Shown piece after piece: positions 52,010 to 64,000 of a DNA stretch of 64,000 bases. The notes beneath the pieces were generated by a model. That model worked only from the letters and a program-made list of their open reading frames with translations, was not told the origin of the DNA and ran no database searches. This DNA is from Artemia franciscana (Eukaryota > Arthropoda > Branchiopoda > Anostraca > Artemiidae), in contig NW_027062961.1 of the NCBI RefSeq assembly GCF_032884065.1, positions 1 to 64,000 of the forward strand, in the 5' to 3' direction. Positions within the stretch are counted from its first letter, which is position 1; the number at the start of each line of letters is the position of its first letter. A program made the translations under genes and the position numbers.

Positions 52010-53451
52010 TCTGGTAACAGTATGTATTTGAACTAATCTTTCTTCCTTGATATCAGGAAGCCAATTTATCGGTTTTCTTTTGAAGATGGTCCATTAAATT
52101 AGAAGCCGTGGGCGGGGCTAGTGAAATGCTAGCCAATAGTATTGTAGGAGAAATCACCTTATAAACTTGAAGAGTCTTTCCATATAGGATTTCCACGGTA
52201 ATTATTTCAAAGTAATGGGACATGGGCAGGGAAATCAAAATTGAGAGTAATTCCTTATTGATAGCTGGCTTGAGTTTATGTTGAAGATAGTTCTAAGAAG
52301 AGGAAATATTAAGAAGCCAAGTGAAATGTGCAAAAATAAGGAGTTTCAAGAAAATAGTAGACTTGATTGAGATATCTTGCATATGTTTTTTTTTGTCAGA
52401 GAAATAGTGTAGTATGATACCCACTTAAATTTCATCATAAGAAGCGCTTTCAGAGTTATAATGATCGGAAAATAAATCCCAATAGAACACGAAAACTTAA
52501 CAATTTCTTGTTATGTGATCTCTTTATCTTGCTCTTTCCATAATCTATGACTACTGGTTTGATATAATCAAACATGGTAAAAAAATAATGAATTTTAAAA
52601 AAAAAAAAGAAAATCACGCATGCATGCTAATCCTTAACTGGAAAATAACAAATTTCACATTCCGGAGATAGAACATTTAGATCAATTTTTATGGAGATGG
52701 TAATATAACCAAAAAATGATACATTTGAAAACAACGGCCTAGATAAAAAAAAACTCCAGTGGGGCACATGCCTCTCTCTGGTCCGCCACCCCCAATTGAC
52801 GCCTCTGGTTTGATCCCTCTTTCTAAAATGATGAAAATATTCATATGCTAATAGGTCCTGTTTAGAAAACTTAAAACTGACGGATTTTGAATGTTTACAC
52901 TCAGTTTAAACAGTAAATTATGTCGCTGCATATTTTGTAGTATTAATAATGATAATTAAAAAAAAATATCATTTGGGAACAGGCTGGTAGGCATGATTTT
53001 GGGAGTGGAATAATGAAAAAACGCCTTTTATTTGATACCATGAATAAAAATAAAATTTGAAATCTTTGACAATTTTTGAACTTTTTTGGGAGGGAGGATA
53101 GGCCTCATGGCCCCTATCTCTGGTTACTTCCCTTTTCATGACTATTGTTCTATAAAAAATATAAAATTTCGCGCGTATGCAAGTTTGGGCTTGACACCTC
53201 TTTTTAGAGTTCTATGATATCCATAGTTTAATGCTGTAATTTTCATTCTGCGAATACATTCCTTTTTTTTCTAAAATAAGATAATTTTGTCAGATTCATT
53301 TCTCTAGGATGTAATTTCAAGTTTAATGAATTGTACATGTTTGAAATCAAAACAAAAACCCAATGCTTCTGATATAAATATGTTATTATCGAAATTCTTT
53401 TTTTTTTAGTTTCAGTTTGCATAAGCAGGAATCGCTTTTTGTATTTATTAA
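52010..53451. other. Upstream flank of NOT; no further gene recognised
   Basis: AT-rich. Contains short dispersed-repeat phrases (ccaattgacgcctctgg near 52,790). Possible regulatory DNA of NOT, but no specific site beyond the weak TATA-like element is supported. Confidence 0.45.
52157..52165 (-). promoter_or_regulatory. Candidate TATA-like element upstream of NOT
   Basis: TTTATAAGG on the minus strand about 150 bases before the NOT ATG, with a CCAAT (plus strand) and a GGGCGGGG box between it and the ATG (about 52,105-52,140). Motifs of this kind are frequent by chance; no transcript start is shown. Confidence 0.2.
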
Positions 53452-55161
53452 ATAAAAAAAACAAGTTTTTTTAACTGAAAGTAAGGAGCGACATTAAAAC
53501 TTAAAACGAACAGAAATTACTTCGTATATGAAAGAGGCTGCTTCCTCATCAACGCCCCGCTCTTTACGCTAAAGTTTGACTCTGTCTCTCAATTCTTCTT
53601 TTTAAAACAGTAAAAAACTTTAGCGTAAAGAGCGGGGCGTTGATGAGGAAGCAGCCTCTTTCATATACGAAGTAATTTCTGTTCGTTTTAAGTTTTAATG
53701 TCGCTCCTTACTTTCAGTTAAAAAAACTTGTTTTTTTAATTTAATTTCTGAACGTTTTTGAATCAATGCATGTTTTGATTTTGGCTCTCCGCAGAGGAAT
53801 AATTAAAACGAAATTTGCATTTTTTTTTTTTTTGGCCAAATGGCTTTTCATAATTTTGATCGAATGATTTTGAGAAAAAAAGAGCGGGGGAGGAAGCCTA
53901 GTTGCCCTCCGATTTTTTGGTTAATTAAAAAGGCAACTAGAACTTTTAATTTTTTACGAATATTTTTATTAGTAAAAGATTTACGTAACTTATAAATTAG
54001 CTTACGTAAAGAACTTTTGTATTCTCATATTTTTATTACATATATGAGGGGGTTCGCCCCCTTGTCAGATCTTCGCTCTTTACACTAAAGCTTAAATTTT
54101 GTCCCAATTCATTAAGAATGACCCCAGAATCACAAAAGCCGTAGAATAAATAGTTGAAATTACTAAAAATACTTTAACGTAAAGAGCGAGGTATTAGGAG
54201 GAGGTGAGCCCCTCAAATGGGTAATAATTTCTGTTTGTTTTAAGTTTTAATGCTGTTCCTTACTTCCAGCTGAAAGAACTTTTTCATATTTATTTTTTCA
54301 TTGTGTTTTTAAATAATGCTAGTAAATCCTGCGCTCCCTTCATGGAGATTTTCTTACCCCATGACAAATTATCGATGGAAAGTTCCCCCAGCATATCCCC
54401 CTCTTCTCAACCCCTCCCCCAACCAAAAAATCCTCCTGAAAACGCCTGTACACTTCCCAATAACCATTACTATATGTAAGCATTGGTCAAAGTTTGTAAC
54501 TTGTTGCCCCTCCCATGGGGACTGTGGGGGAGTAAGTCGTCCCCAAAGACATAGTTATAAGGTTTTTCGACTACGCTGAATAAAATGGCTATCTCAGAAT
54601 TTTGATCCGTTGACTTTGGTCAAATAATTAGCGTGGGAGGGGGCCTAGGTGCCCTCCAATTTTTTTGGTCACTTAGAAAGGGCACTAGAACTTTTCATTT
54701 CCGTTAGAATGAGCCCTCTTGCAACATTCTAGGACAACTGGGTCGATACGATCACCCCTGGGAAAAAAAAACAAAAAAAAAAAACAAAAAAACAAATAAA
54801 CACGCATCCGTGATCTGCCTTCTGGCAAAAAAAATACAAAATTCCACATTTTTGTAGATAGGAGCTTGAAACTTCTACAGTGGGGTTCTCTGATACGCTG
54901 AATCTGATGGTGTGATTTTCGTTAAGATTCTATGACTTCTAGGGGACGTTTCCCCCTATTTTCTAAAATAACGCAAATTTTCTCAGGCTCGTAACTTTTG
55001 ATGGGTAAGACTAAACTTGATGAAACTTATATATTTAAAATCAGCATTAAAATACGATTCTTTTGATGCAGGTATTGGTATCAAAATTCCATTTTTTAGA
55101 GTTTTGGTTACTATTGAGCCGGGTCGCTCCTTACTACAGTTCGTTACCACGAACTGTTTGA
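53452..55161 (+). mobile_element. Foldback element copy 2, with a perfect hairpin
   Basis: Full-length relative of 5,536-7,213, in the same orientation and with the same right end (gtcgctccttactacagttc, small palindrome, TTGA). It begins with a hairpin whose arms (53,455-53,577 and 53,615-53,737) are identical over 123 bp with a 37 bp loop. The second inverted module lies at about 54,050-54,270. No coding capacity. Confidence 0.75.
53455..53737. repeat. Perfect 123-bp inverted repeat
   Basis: I compared both arms base by base: 123 of 123 match, loop 37 bp. The arms contain gtaaggagcgac and ctctttacgctaaagttt. Confidence 0.95.
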
Positions 55162-55584
55162 CTTGGGAAATAAACAAGCTTTATCTGTAAGGACTGTGAA
55201 TTTTTATAAGTCAATGTGTGAAAAACCACAGGCATAACAAAAAATAAAGGTGTTCCTTGCTCGTCGGCCGCAAAGGAATAACATATCTTTAAGGTGGTAA
55301 TGCCCCCCTCATAGGCTGCTGGGGGCAGTTCCAAATACATATTAAATATCTACTTGCAATGCAGTTTGCTTTGACTAAACAATTTTTTTCCGAAAATTGA
55401 TCCTAAGAAGTCCTATGCATTCAAAAATTGAATTATTGATAAATTAAGAACATATTGGGTAGCTATTACCTCTTCTTCTAAACATTTTTGTCGGTAATAA
55501 TAATTGGCAGGCCTAATGCTTGTACCATCTCAGAATTATCATCTTCTGTGAGTTGTATATCTGGTGGGTTTATCAAGTGAGTAA

Positions 55585-57217
55585 ATAAATTAAAAAAAAC
55601 AAAAACATGTTTTTTCAACTGAAAGCAACGAGAAACATTAAAAATTAAAACAAGCAGAAGTAATTCCGCATATAAGGAGGTCTGTCCTCTCATCAATACA
55701 TTGCTAAAATCTTCACCCTAAAGTTTGCTAGTACTCTTGAAAAAGCTTCCGATTCTAGTAAAATGGGCCTTGGGCTTCAGGAGTCGTTCTGGAGAATTGG
55801 GATAAAGGTCAAACTTTAATGTAAAGAGCGAAATACTAAGAGGGGGTAGCCTCCCTTATGTTTGGAATGATCTCTATTTGTTTTAAGTTTTAATATTGCT
55901 CCTTACTTTCAGTTGAATAAACTTTTTTTCGTTATGTAATTTGTGGCTGTTTTTCAAGTAATTCCGAAAAATCCGGCCTCACCTCCACGGAAAATTCCCT
56001 CCACGAAAAACTCCTCTGTGGAAAGTTTCCCCGCGTTAAATATTCCACCCATGTGAAATTTATCCCAGACAATTCTATTCTTGCTGAAAATTCCCCTCAG
56101 AAAATTTCTTTTGGACGATTCCGCTTGAAAAATTCACCCTAGCATACTTTCATTTGAAAAAAAGACTTGTCTTTTATTTAATTTCTGATCGTTTTCAAAT
56201 CATCCGGAACTCATTCCGCGGAAATCTTAACTCCGATCGAAAGTTTCTTCGTGGAAAATCCACCCACCCCTTGCAAAATACCCCAGACAATTCGAAACCC
56301 GTTCAAAAGTTTCTATGGACACTTCCCACAGAATATGTTCACATTTAAAATTGGGTCGCCAAAGAGGAAGTAAGAAAAATAAAATGAAGTTCTCAAAAGA
56401 ATTCCGGCAAATATACCCTGTTTAAAATTTCATCTGGAAAATTTACCCCCGGAAACTTCCCTCCCCACGGAAAATTCTTTTCGTGAGAAATCCCCCCTCC
56501 GAAAAATGTCTAAACTTTCCAGTAACAAATATTATGTTTAAAAAAGGGCAAATTTCATAAGTTAAAACCCTTTTCTATGGGACTTTTGGGAGTCCTGATA
56601 TCCCTTTTGGCATAGTTATTGTACATTTCAACTATACTGAAGAAAATGACTATCTCGAAAGTTGATCGAACGACTTTAGGGAAAAAAGAGGCTTGGGAGG
56701 GGTGCTAGTCACCCTTCAATCTTTTTGTCACTTAAAAAAGGCATTAGAAGTATTAATTTCTGCTTGAAAGAGCCCTCTCCCGATCTCCTAGGACCATTGG
56801 CTCAATACGATAACCCCTTGAACAAGAACAACAAAACCATCAAACAAACACGCATATGTGATCTTTCTTCTTGCTAAAATGCAAAATTCCACATTTTTGC
56901 TGGCGGGAGCTTGAAGGGTTCCTTGTAGGTTCTTTGTTACACTTAATCTGATGGTATGAATTTCATTAAGATTCCTTAACTTTTTGGGGGGTTTTCTCCC
57001 TTTTATGGAAAATCAGGCAAGTTGTCCCAGACTTGGCAATATCAAACTTTATGATTACTGTATATTTGAAATCAGCATAAAAATTCAATTCTTTTGATGG
57101 ATCTGTTGCTATCAAAATTCCTTTTTTTATTTAAAAAAAAATTATTTTTTTTCTTTTCAATATTAATATTGGGTCGAGTCGCTCCCTACTTATAGTTCAC
57201 TACCACAAACTGTTTGA
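55585..57217 (+). mobile_element. Foldback element copy 4, strongly diverged
   Basis: Begins with the same A-rich start and gaaag phrase, contains actttaatgtaaagagcg and ttttaagttttaatattgctccttactttcag, and ends with cgctccctac followed by a degenerate end palindrome and TTTGAT. The hairpin has largely lost pairing, so this is an old copy. It lies only about 420 bp after copy 2. Confidence 0.6.
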
Positions 57218-58376
<1,159 letters not shown>

Positions 58377-58619
58377 CGTTGGGGTGGCGCTTCCCGCCAC
58401 CCCAACGTAAAACTTACGTAATTACGTAAAACTTGCGAATATACAACATACTTTGCTGTCCCATTGTCTGTGCATATAAATAGATTGTCAGGTTTACCGA
58501 CTCTTGAACATGCAACATATAATTGTCCATGGGAAAAACAATCCGTATTCAGATCTATACCTCATTATTCTAATGATTGCCCTTGAGCTTCGTTGATGGT
58601 GATTGCTAATCGAATATTC

Positions 58620-58965
58620 CCTGTGTCCCCGTCGTCATTTATATATCCCCCCTGTGCCCCTTTGGCGTCCCCGTTGTAGCTGTGTCCCTGTGTCCCGGTC
58701 GTCATTTATATTTCCTGTGTCCCGGTCGTCATTTGTGTCCCGGTGTCCCAGTCTGTAATTTCTCTTTGAGTGTCCCGGTCGTCATTTATATTCCTTGTGT
58801 CCTGGTGTCTCGCTCGTTATTTGTGTCCCGGTGTCCCGGTCTGTAATTTCTCTTTGAGTGTCCCGGTCGTCATTTATATTCCCTGTGTCCATTTATATTC
58901 CCTGTGTTCTGGTGTCCCGGTCTGTAATTTTGTCTTTGAGTGTCCCGGTCTGTAGTGTCATCTTA
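58620..58965 (-). repeat. Helitron-internal minisatellite (cluster 1)
   Basis: On the plus strand, variable-length units built from tgtcccggtcgtcatttata and ttccctgtgtcccgg recur many times. Related arrays lie at 59,160-59,390, 59,875-60,245 and 61,080-61,240. Confidence 0.85.
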
Positions 58966-59159
58966 TAATGACGTCATATACAAAGCCTTATATACTTATA
59001 TCTTACGAATATACAACATTCTTCGCTGTCCCATTGCCTGTTCATATAAATAGATTGACAGGTTTACCGACCCTTGAACATGCAACATATAATTGTCCAT
59101 GGAAAAAAAAAAATCAGTATTCAGATCTATACCTCATTATTCTAATGATTGCCCTTGAA

Positions 59160-59390
59160 CATTCCCTGTGTCCCGGTCGTCATTTATATATCCCCCAGTC
59201 ATTTATATATCCCCCCTGTGCCCCCCGGCGTTTCCGTTTTGTTTGTGTCCCTGCGTCCCGGTCTTTATTTATATTCTCTGTGTCCCGGTCGTTATTTGTG
59301 TCCCGGTCTCCCAGTCTGTAATTTCTCTTTGAGTGTCCCGGTCGTCATTTATATCCCCTGTGTCTCGTTGTCCCGATCTGTATTTTCGTC
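59160..59390 (-). repeat. Helitron-internal minisatellite (cluster 2)
   Basis: Same unit family as at 58,620-58,965, following another helicase-tail fragment. Confidence 0.85.
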
Positions 59391-59874
59391 AGTCGACAAA
59401 CATGACGTCAGTCGACAAACAACTTCGTGACAGAATAATGCTCAATCCTCATAATGACATCAGTCGACAAACATGACGTCAGTCGACACACAAACATGAC
59501 GTCAGTTGACAGACACACAGACAAACAACTTATATATATACTAGCTGTTGGGGCGGCGCTTCGCGCCACCCCAACACCTAGTTGGTGGGGCGCTTCGCGC
59601 CCCCCCAAGCCCCCCCCGCGCGCGTAAGTCGTTACGCGCCATATTAGTTACGCGCCATTGTAGTTGTGTCCCTGTGTCCCACCTGTGAATAGAGATAGAT
59701 ATAAATATATGTTTTTAACTACGTAAAACATGCTAATATACAACATTCTTCGCTGTCCCATTGTCTGTGCATATAAATAGATAGTCAGGTTTACTGACTC
59801 TTGAACATGCAACATATAATTGTCCATGGGAAAAACAATCCGTATTCAGATCTATACCTCATTATTCTAATGAT

Positions 59875-60245
59875 GTGTCCCTGTTTCCCGGTCGTCATTT
59901 ATATTCCCTGTGTCCCGGTCGTCATTTGTGTCCTTGTGTCCCAGTTTGTAATTTCTCTTTGAGTGTCCCGGTCGTCATTTATATTCCCTGTGTCCCGGTG
60001 TCCCGGTCGTCATTTGTGTCCCTGTGTCCCGGTCGTCATTTATATATCCCGCCTGTGCCCCCGGCGTTCCCGTTGTAGCTGTGTCCCTGTGTCCCGGTCG
60101 TCATTTATATTCCCTGTGTCCCGGTCGTGATTTGTGTCCGGTTGTCCCAGTCTGTAATTTCTCTTTGAGGTTCCCGGTCGTCACTTATATTCCCTCTGTC
60201 TCGGTCGTCATTTGTGTCCCGGTCTGTAATTTCTCTTTGAGTGTT
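59875..60245 (-). repeat. Helitron-internal minisatellite (cluster 3)
   Basis: The longest of the four arrays, with units of the tgtcccggtcgtcatttata family interspersed with agtctgtaatttctctttga. Confidence 0.85.
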
Positions 60246-60363
60246 TTTTCTTTTTAGTTTTTTTTTTAGTTTTTTACCTTTTTTCCTTTTTCAGTTTTCT
60301 TTTTCTTCTTTATTTTTCAGCGTCACTATGAAGTACATATCGACGAACCTTTGTTTTTTTAAC

Positions 60364-60819
60364 TTAAATCTGGTAGACATTGATGACCTTATCCAAGTCA
60401 AAATCCCCAAGCCAATCATCATCGCTATCATTTTCAGTTTTGATATGTTTTGACTCTCGCTGTCCAGGTGGATTTTCATCTAACTGCGCGGTTTTGCGTT
60501 CTTTAGCCGCAAGCCTGTTTTCTTGCTGTTCTTGTGATTCCCCGGCACGCTTTCTTTTCTTACTTTCTCTATCAGCTGCAAGCCTGTTTTCTTGCTGTTC
60601 TTGTGATTCCTCGGAACGCTTTCTTTTCTTACTTTCTCTATCAGCAGCAAGTTTTTTGGCATAAACTCTTTGAGCAGCTTCCTTGGCTGTTGCCATTGTA
60701 GGTTCTTCAGTCATTTTACAATTAAACATTTTTCCGTGAACAAATGTCTTAAATATCTTGAATGACGTCACCGTCAAAGCAAAAATGACGACAACTAATT
60801 TCATGACGTCAGTCAGCAC
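60364..60819 (-). CDS. Helitron N-terminal repeat protein, free-standing ORF
   Basis: A 151-codon frame. After a hydrophobic start that is probably not translated (a later ATG at MTEEPTMATAKEAAQ is the more likely start), it has two 23-residue repeats of the form LAADRESKKRKRSEESQEQ, followed by an acidic tail (DSDDDWLGDFDLDKV). The repeats match the N-terminal region of the Rep-helicase at 19,188-19,600 and 38,188-38,600. Here they occur alone, inside a Helitron without Rep. The charged repeats look helical or coiled-coil; function is unknown. Confidence 0.65.
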   Translation of the reverse strand: MLTDVMKLVVVIFALTVTSFKIFKTFVHGKMFNCKMTEEPTMATAKEAAQRVYAKKLAADRESKKRKRSEESQEQQENRLAADRESKKRKRAGESQEQQENRLAAKERKTAQLDENPPGQRESKHIKTENDSDDDWLGDFDLDKVINVYQI

Positions 60820-60878
60820 AGAAACATGACGTCACCTGATCCACAGACAGACAGGCAACTTATTTTTATATATATAGA

Positions 60879-61350
<472 letters not shown>

Positions 61351-62083
61351 ATTGGTAAGCTATTAAGTCATTAACTCCCTTTGCTCCTTAGCTCGTTAAC
61401 TCGTTAATTACTATGTGTAACACCCTAGAGAGGTTAATTTAACAATGAAACAGTTGGCACTTGAGTTGTGCAATAAAATTGGAAGGCTAGAAAGTAAACA
61501 TGAAAAAATGAAAAGATAATACAAATCCCCCTACACATTAAAAAAAGGAATTCCGCCCTCTAAATTACCATGAATTGACCCCTTTTGAAGGGGTCGTAGA
61601 AACTTAGAAGAAGACTCATTTCATTGGAAATTCAAGTTCTAGTTTCGTTTTTAGGAGTCGAGAGCTAGCTTCTGTGTTTGCGTATTGATGTAATGTTAAT
61701 AGGGTTAAAATGCGGGGACAGAAATTCTAAAATAGCCCTTCAATTTTTTATCGTCTATGACGTTACCCCGTCTTGAAAAACAATCCTACAGAGTCGATAG
61801 TATGACGTCAACATCGCAATGAGTCCCATGTTCATATTGACTGTTATCAATAAACAACTTAACTAAACTATCAACTCTACCTGTCTTGACAAAATAGCTA
61901 ACAGTTGGGACGACATCATAGTGATCATACCATTATCAAAGCCCATTGAAACTAAGAAGAGAGGAACCAACAGATCAAAGACAGCAACAAAACAAAAAAA
62001 GAGAAAGGTGTGTTAGAACAAAACAGAAAGAAAGTCGAAAAGGAACAAACTGAGTATAAGAACAACAACTATTTAAGAATTTA
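61351..62083. other. No gene recognised
   Basis: AT-rich sequence; the last 100 bp (Lys/Arg-coding, A-rich) may be part of the LINE remnant that follows. Confidence 0.4.
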
Positions 62084-62260
62084 AAAGGTGGTACTGCTGC
62101 GGGTGTTGATGGTATACCAATAATATTATTTAAGAATTTTCTTTCCATTTTGATGCTGATAATTGTTCTTCTTTGTAATAAGGTGTTAACGTTAGGGCAA
62201 TGGCCAAGCGCTTGGAAGACATCATTGTTTATACCACTTTTTAAGGCCGTGATTAAGTGA
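62084..62260 (+). pseudogene. LINE reverse transcriptase fragment (start of RT domain)
   Basis: 58 codons then TGA: KGGTAAGVDGIPIILFKNF ... LGQWPSAWKTSLFIPLFK. This matches the first conserved RT block of non-LTR retrotransposons (G-x-A-x-G-x-DGIP, then W-x-x-W/WK-x-S-x-x-x-PLFK). No catalytic YADD region follows, so it is a short remnant. Since the LINE ORF2 of blocks A/B lacks its RT, this could be from the same or another family; that cannot be told by eye. Confidence 0.75.
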
Positions 62261-62707
62261 ACTTGAAAACATCGAGCTTCAAAATTGAAGTTAGGTTAGC
62301 CTTCTGTCTTTTAATTCTCTAGAAACCGTCGATTGTCAAAACTTCAAATAGCACCAATTATCAAGTCTTTTGAAAGGTTTTGATAGACAGCTTCCTTTGG
62401 TGAGATGCTTCAGCCGAGAAATAGTAATATATTTGGCTGCGTCTTGCAAAGCTTGGTTACCGACCAAGGGAGAAGAGAAAATGAGCAAAAGAGCACTATC
62501 AATCTCAAGTACAAAATACCCATGTATATGCAACTGTGACGGCATGCATAGAGTGCATTTTAAAATTTATTGTTTTTTCCACTTTTTTTCCTAGGGATAG
62601 GCTATTTAAAATACCTCAGTTGATTAATTCGAAACTAAACACCGAACTTAGTTGAAAGCTTTCTTCGAGGATTCTTAGAAAACCAAAGGTTTCTTACAAA
62701 TTAAATT
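62261..62707. other. No gene recognised
   Basis: No supported coding or repeat feature; short frames overlap on both strands. Confidence 0.4.
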
Positions 62708-64000
62708 AAAAAAAATTGACTGAAAGTAAGGAGTGACATTAAAACTTAAAACGAACAGAAATTACTTCGTATATGAAAGGGACTGCTTCCTCGTGAACGC
62801 CCCGCTCTTTACGCTGAAATTTTTTACTGTTTTAAAAAATAGAGTTAAGAGAAAGAGTCAGACTTTAGCGTGAAGAGTGGGGCGTTGATGAGGAAGCAGC
62901 CCCTTTCATATATGAAGTAATTTCTGTTCGTTTCATGTTTTAATGTCACTCCTTACTTTAAGTTAAAAAACACTTGTTTTTATTTAATTTAATTTCTGAA
63001 CGTTTTTTCATCAATGCATGTTTTGATTTATGCTCTCCGCAGATGAATAATTAAAACAAAATTTGCATATTTATTTTTTTTTTTGCTAAATGACTTTCTC
63101 ATAGTTTTGATCGAATGATTTTGAGAAAAAAAGGAGCGGGGAAGGAGGTCTAGTTACCCTCCGATTATTTGGTTACCTAAAAAGGCAACTAGAACTTTTA
63201 ATTTTTTACGAATTTTTTTATTAGTAAAATTATTGATAAAAATTAATTTTATTAGTTAAAGATATACGTAACTTACAAATTAGCTTACGTAATGAACTTC
63301 TGTATTCTCATATTTTTATTACATATATGAGGGGGTTCACCCCCTCGTCAGTACCTCGCTCTTCACGCTGAAGCTTAAATTTTGTCTCGATTTCTTAAGA
63401 ATGACCCCTGAATCACAAAAGCCGTAGAATAAATAGTTGAAATTTCCAAAAATACTTTAGCGTAAAGAGTGAGGTGTTAAGAGGAGGTGAGCCCCTCATA
63501 TGCATAATAATTTCTGTTCATTTTAAGTTTTAATGCTGCTCCTTACTTTCAGTTGAAAAAACTTTGTCATATTTATTTTTCATTGTTTTTTTAAATAATA
63601 CTAGAAAATCCTGTGCTCCCTTCACGGAAATTTTCTTCCCCCATGACAAATTCCTCCATGAAAAGTTCCCCCAGCATATCCCTCTCTTCTCAACCCCTGC
63701 CCCCAACCAAATGAAAACGCCCCTGAAAACGTCTGTACACTTCCCAATAATCATTACTATATGTAAGCACTGGTCAGTGTTTGTAACTTGTAGCCCCTCC
63801 CACGGGGACTGTGGGGGAGTAAGTCGTCCCAAAAGACATAGTTATAAGGATTTTCGACTACGCTGAATAAAATAGGTATCTCAGAATTTCGATCCGGTTA
63901 CTTTGGGAAAATAATTAGCGTGGGACGGGGGCCTAGGTGCCCTCCGATTTTTTTTGGTCACTTAGAAAGAGCACTAAAACTTTTCATTTCCGTTAGAATG
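62708..64000 (+). mobile_element. Foldback element copy 3, cut by the window end
   Basis: Same family and orientation as copies 1 and 2. Hairpin arms 62,721-62,820 and 62,862-62,960 match at about 89%. The loop reads tttttactgttttaaa...agagaaagagtc, which is the reverse complement of the loop order in copies 1 and 2, although the outer flanks keep the same orientation. The second inverted module lies at about 63,330-63,560. Confidence 0.75.

Larger units (their letters stand above)
58378..59535 (-). mobile_element. Truncated tandem Helitron units (minus strand)
   Basis: In minus-strand order from 59,535: a TATATATATAAGTTG 5'-type start, repeats of TGACGTCA with gtcgac, a minisatellite, a helicase-tail fragment (58,985-59,157), a second minisatellite and a second tail fragment (58,430-58,612). 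It closes with a 3' hairpin with 12 bp arms (58,378-58,406). The final CTAG is not preserved after this hairpin. So at least two non-autonomous units lie head to tail. Confidence 0.75.

Noticed and set aside
58770-60257. Plus-strand frames rich in repeated CPGRHLY/PVVIYIPCV-like residues
   Set aside because: They follow the minisatellite units inside Helitrons; repeats open by unit length, with no conserved start or splice context.

Overview
The window is AT-rich, repeat-heavy nuclear DNA from an animal, most likely an arthropod. Host genes are split by GT-AG introns, and the main identifiable proteins are a NOT/NOTO-type homeodomain protein and an ABCE1/RLI protein whose C-terminus and linkers read like arthropod ABCE1. 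Helitrons, LINE pieces, a hAT-type MITE, (TA)n tracts and palindromic foldback elements fill most of the rest. Species cannot be named from sequence alone. No tRNA, rRNA, CRISPR array, retrovirus-like or capsid-bearing element was recognised.

Layout. 1-5.5 kb: two phase-compatible exons (minus strand) of a single-pass membrane protein with a sushi/CCP domain. 5.5-7.2 kb: a ~1.7 kb palindrome-bearing non-autonomous element; relatives lie at 53.45-55.16, 55.58-57.22 and 62.7-64 kb (cut by the window end). 9.56-24.3 kb (block A) and 28.26-43.3 kb (block B) are about 99% identical. Each holds, in order, a degenerate ~140 bp satellite, a hAT MITE, an intact copy of the last NOT exon, a LINE without reverse transcriptase, a Helitron with a frameshifted Rep-helicase, and an intronless ABCE1 copy. 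ABCE1 is complete in A; in B a 100-N assembly gap (43,308-43,407) cuts it. Two LINE 3' fragments sit between the blocks. A third partial copy (block C, 43.4-46.43 kb) follows the gap, carries the NOT last exon again, and runs without interruption into NOT intron 2, exon 2 (48.6-48.8 kb) and exon 1 (51.7-52.0 kb). 58.1-61.4 kb is a head-to-tail cluster of Helitron ends, minisatellites and long TA tracts.

How it fits together. NOT is the clearest host gene: three exons, correct splice sites and phases, and a 223-residue product with an eh1-like repressor motif and a Gln50 homeodomain. Its last exon exists three times, but only the C copy is still contiguous with exons 1-2. Blocks A and B share with C everything up to one exact base, where A/B switch to LINE-Helitron-ABCE1 and C continues into the intron. 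So one rearrangement made the A/B arrangement, and a later duplication (or two haplotypes placed in tandem by the assembler; the gap and ~1% divergence allow this) made A and B.

The most unusual signal is in the foldback elements. Each has a long hairpin whose arms are nearly or perfectly identical within a copy but differ between copies, and the loop is inverted in one copy. This points to arm-to-arm conversion and flipping. I found no convincing new multigene system.
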